This document shows, in pieces, positions 50,004 to 50,415 of a stretch of 50,415 nucleotides of DNA (positions are counted from its first letter, which is position 1; each line of letters begins with the position of its first letter). The stretch spans positions 1 to 50,415 of the forward strand of contig CATLBH010000019.1 in the NCBI GenBank assembly GCA_949878745.1. Direction: 5' to 3'. The notes under the pieces are model-generated. The model saw only the letters and a program-made list of their open reading frames with translations. It was not told where the DNA came from and ran no database searches. The DNA comes from an uncultured Ruminiclostridium sp. Lineage in GTDB: Bacteria; Bacillota; Clostridia; Oscillospirales; Ruminococcaceae. The position numbers and the translations under genes were made by a program.

Positions 50004-50062
50004 ATACTAATTGCAAATCATTCCAAATTTCAATTTGTCTACAGTATGACTTAAAATAGTAT
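50004..50062. repeat. ATACTAAT-ended palindrome upstream of the LytTR operon
   Basis: ATACTAATTGCAAATCATT at 50004 and TAAAATAGTAT at 50052-50062 form an imperfect inverted repeat. Its middle (TTTGTCTACAGTATGA) resembles TTCGTCTACAATATGA in hairpin 2 of the element at 45387-45503. It occupies the expected promoter region of the regulator gene. Confidence 0.6.
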
Positions 50063-50193
50063 TATGCCGATTCCCGATCGCCTGTTTTGTCTGTTGCGCA
50101 ATAAAAAACGGTAAAAAATCAGCATCGGCATTTGTATTTTAACATTTTGCGGTTTGTTTGTCAATGCGCCGCGGAGGAACAACGGGGGGCAGG

Positions 50194-50229
50194 TCGTAAA
50201 ATGCAGGTTTTTTTCGTAAAATGCAGGTT
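50194..50229 (+). promoter_or_regulatory. Pair of 16-bp direct repeats, candidate LytTR binding site
   Basis: TCGTAAAATGCAGGTT occurs at 50194-50209 and again, identical, at 50214-50229, a 20-bp period. It ends at the -35 region of the promoter at 50228-50255. Arrangement and place fit an activator site for the adjacent LytTR regulator; no consensus match was tested. Confidence 0.65.
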
Positions 50230-50255
50230 ACGGTTTGGGAAAAATATGTTATAAT
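50228..50255 (+). promoter_or_regulatory. Promoter downstream of the direct repeats
   Basis: Perfect TATAAT (50250-50255), with TG two bases upstream, but a poor -35 (TTACGG, 50228-50233, 16-bp spacer). A weak -35 next to direct repeats suits an activator-dependent promoter. Confidence 0.6.
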
Positions 50256-50261
50256 TATTTT

Positions 50262-50405
50262 AGCAAAAATAAAAATGTAATACTAAGGAAACACTGAATA
50301 ATTACCATCCTACAACACCAAATCACTGTGAAAAGTAAAAAAACAATTATAAACCGAAAATTATGCAAAAAAGAGGGAAATCATCCAAAAACTCCCTCTT
50401 TTTTA
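50262..50405 (+). ncRNA. Candidate ~140-nt terminated transcript
   Basis: The region runs from the predicted start after the -10 at 50250 to the terminator at 50366-50405. No ATG with a ribosome binding site is inside; the only open frame is from a GTG at 50332 without a site. It would be a small regulatory RNA, or a leader if the terminator is conditional. Inference only. Confidence 0.35.
50366..50405. terminator. Intrinsic terminator at the right edge
   Basis: Arms AAAAAAGAGGGA and TCCCTCTTTTTT around a short loop; T-run on the plus strand and A-run on the other side, so it can act in both directions. Confidence 0.82.
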
Positions 50406-50415
50406 TGTATTTCCC

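Noticed and set aside
50274-50300. TACTAAGGAAACACTGAATAA resembling an insertion-sequence end
   Set aside because: The resemblance is from memory only, and no inverted partner or transposase is seen inside the window.
50332-50415. GTG-started open frame running off the right edge
   Set aside because: There is no ribosome binding site and it reads through a strong terminator hairpin.

Overview
The window looks like chromosomal DNA of a low-to-moderate GC Firmicute, most likely an anaerobic Clostridia of the Oscillospiraceae/Ruminococcus type. That placement is an inference. It rests on FabK as the enoyl-ACP reductase, strong AGGAGG-like ribosome binding sites, textbook TTGACA-17-TATAAT promoters, class I [4Fe-4S] fumarase, an ArsR-free anaerobic redox cassette and gene families common in that group. 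No rRNA, tRNA, CRISPR array, prophage or transposase gene was seen.

Layout. 0-6.6 kb: the first codons of a leftward gene, an OB-fold membrane protein plus CNNM/HlyC transporter pair, a GtrA-like protein, a DegV protein, a membrane histidine kinase that lacks its phospho-histidine, and an HD phosphohydrolase. 6.7-15.5 kb: a nearly complete leftward type II fatty acid operon (fabH-fabK-fabG-fabF-accB-fabZ-accC-accD-accA-acpP). fabD is not in it but starts a rightward operon with aroE, aroK and an amidohydrolase (15.8-19.3 kb). The two operons are driven by face-to-face promoters around a shared inverted repeat. 20-22.9 kb: a small membrane protein with a lone fumarase alpha subunit, then an ECF sigma/anti-sigma pair. 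22.9-26.7 kb: two coupled deacylase-like genes (one intact, one without its catalytic residues), galE and a GNAT acetyltransferase. 26.8-29.8 kb: rpsF-ssb-rpsR with a structured leader, then a sigma factor fused to a large C-terminal regulatory region. 29.9-33 kb: a zinc-ribbon membrane protein in an AT-rich patch, then a redox cassette (TlpA-like lipoprotein, a 48-residue CXXC protein, polyferredoxin). 33-43.7 kb: rpmF, a P-loop protein, pgi, dacA, a CmpB-like membrane protein, two chemoreceptors, rpmB and cardiolipin synthase. 43.9-50.4 kb: a decayed solute-binding lipoprotein, small membrane and lipoprotein genes, an SGNH hydrolase, and an AgrC/AgrA-like GHKL kinase plus LytTR regulator.

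The least conventional content is between genes. (1) A ~360-bp structured repeat occurs twice in opposite orientation around the fatty acid region (2.7 and 19.4-19.8 kb). (2) From 30.8 kb onward there is a family of small palindromes with ATACTA/TAGTAT ends. Several are bipartite, with two hairpins joined by a shared linker (GTGYTTYGGGTGTAAT), and many end at or within a few bases of a stop codon. Stem differences between copies are compensatory. (3) A ~240-bp cruciform element with terminal inverted repeats occurs twice (45.0 and 47.6 kb), and one copy carries a small palindrome inside it. (4) A 31-bp unit with a GCTCCCAAAA core is arrayed four times at 4.0 kb and recurs singly elsewhere, often just upstream of genes. 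(5) Two identical 16-bp direct repeats 20 bp apart precede a promoter next to the LytTR operon; that promoter would make a ~140-nt terminated RNA.

All family assignments come from reading motifs in the translated sequence. No database search was possible.
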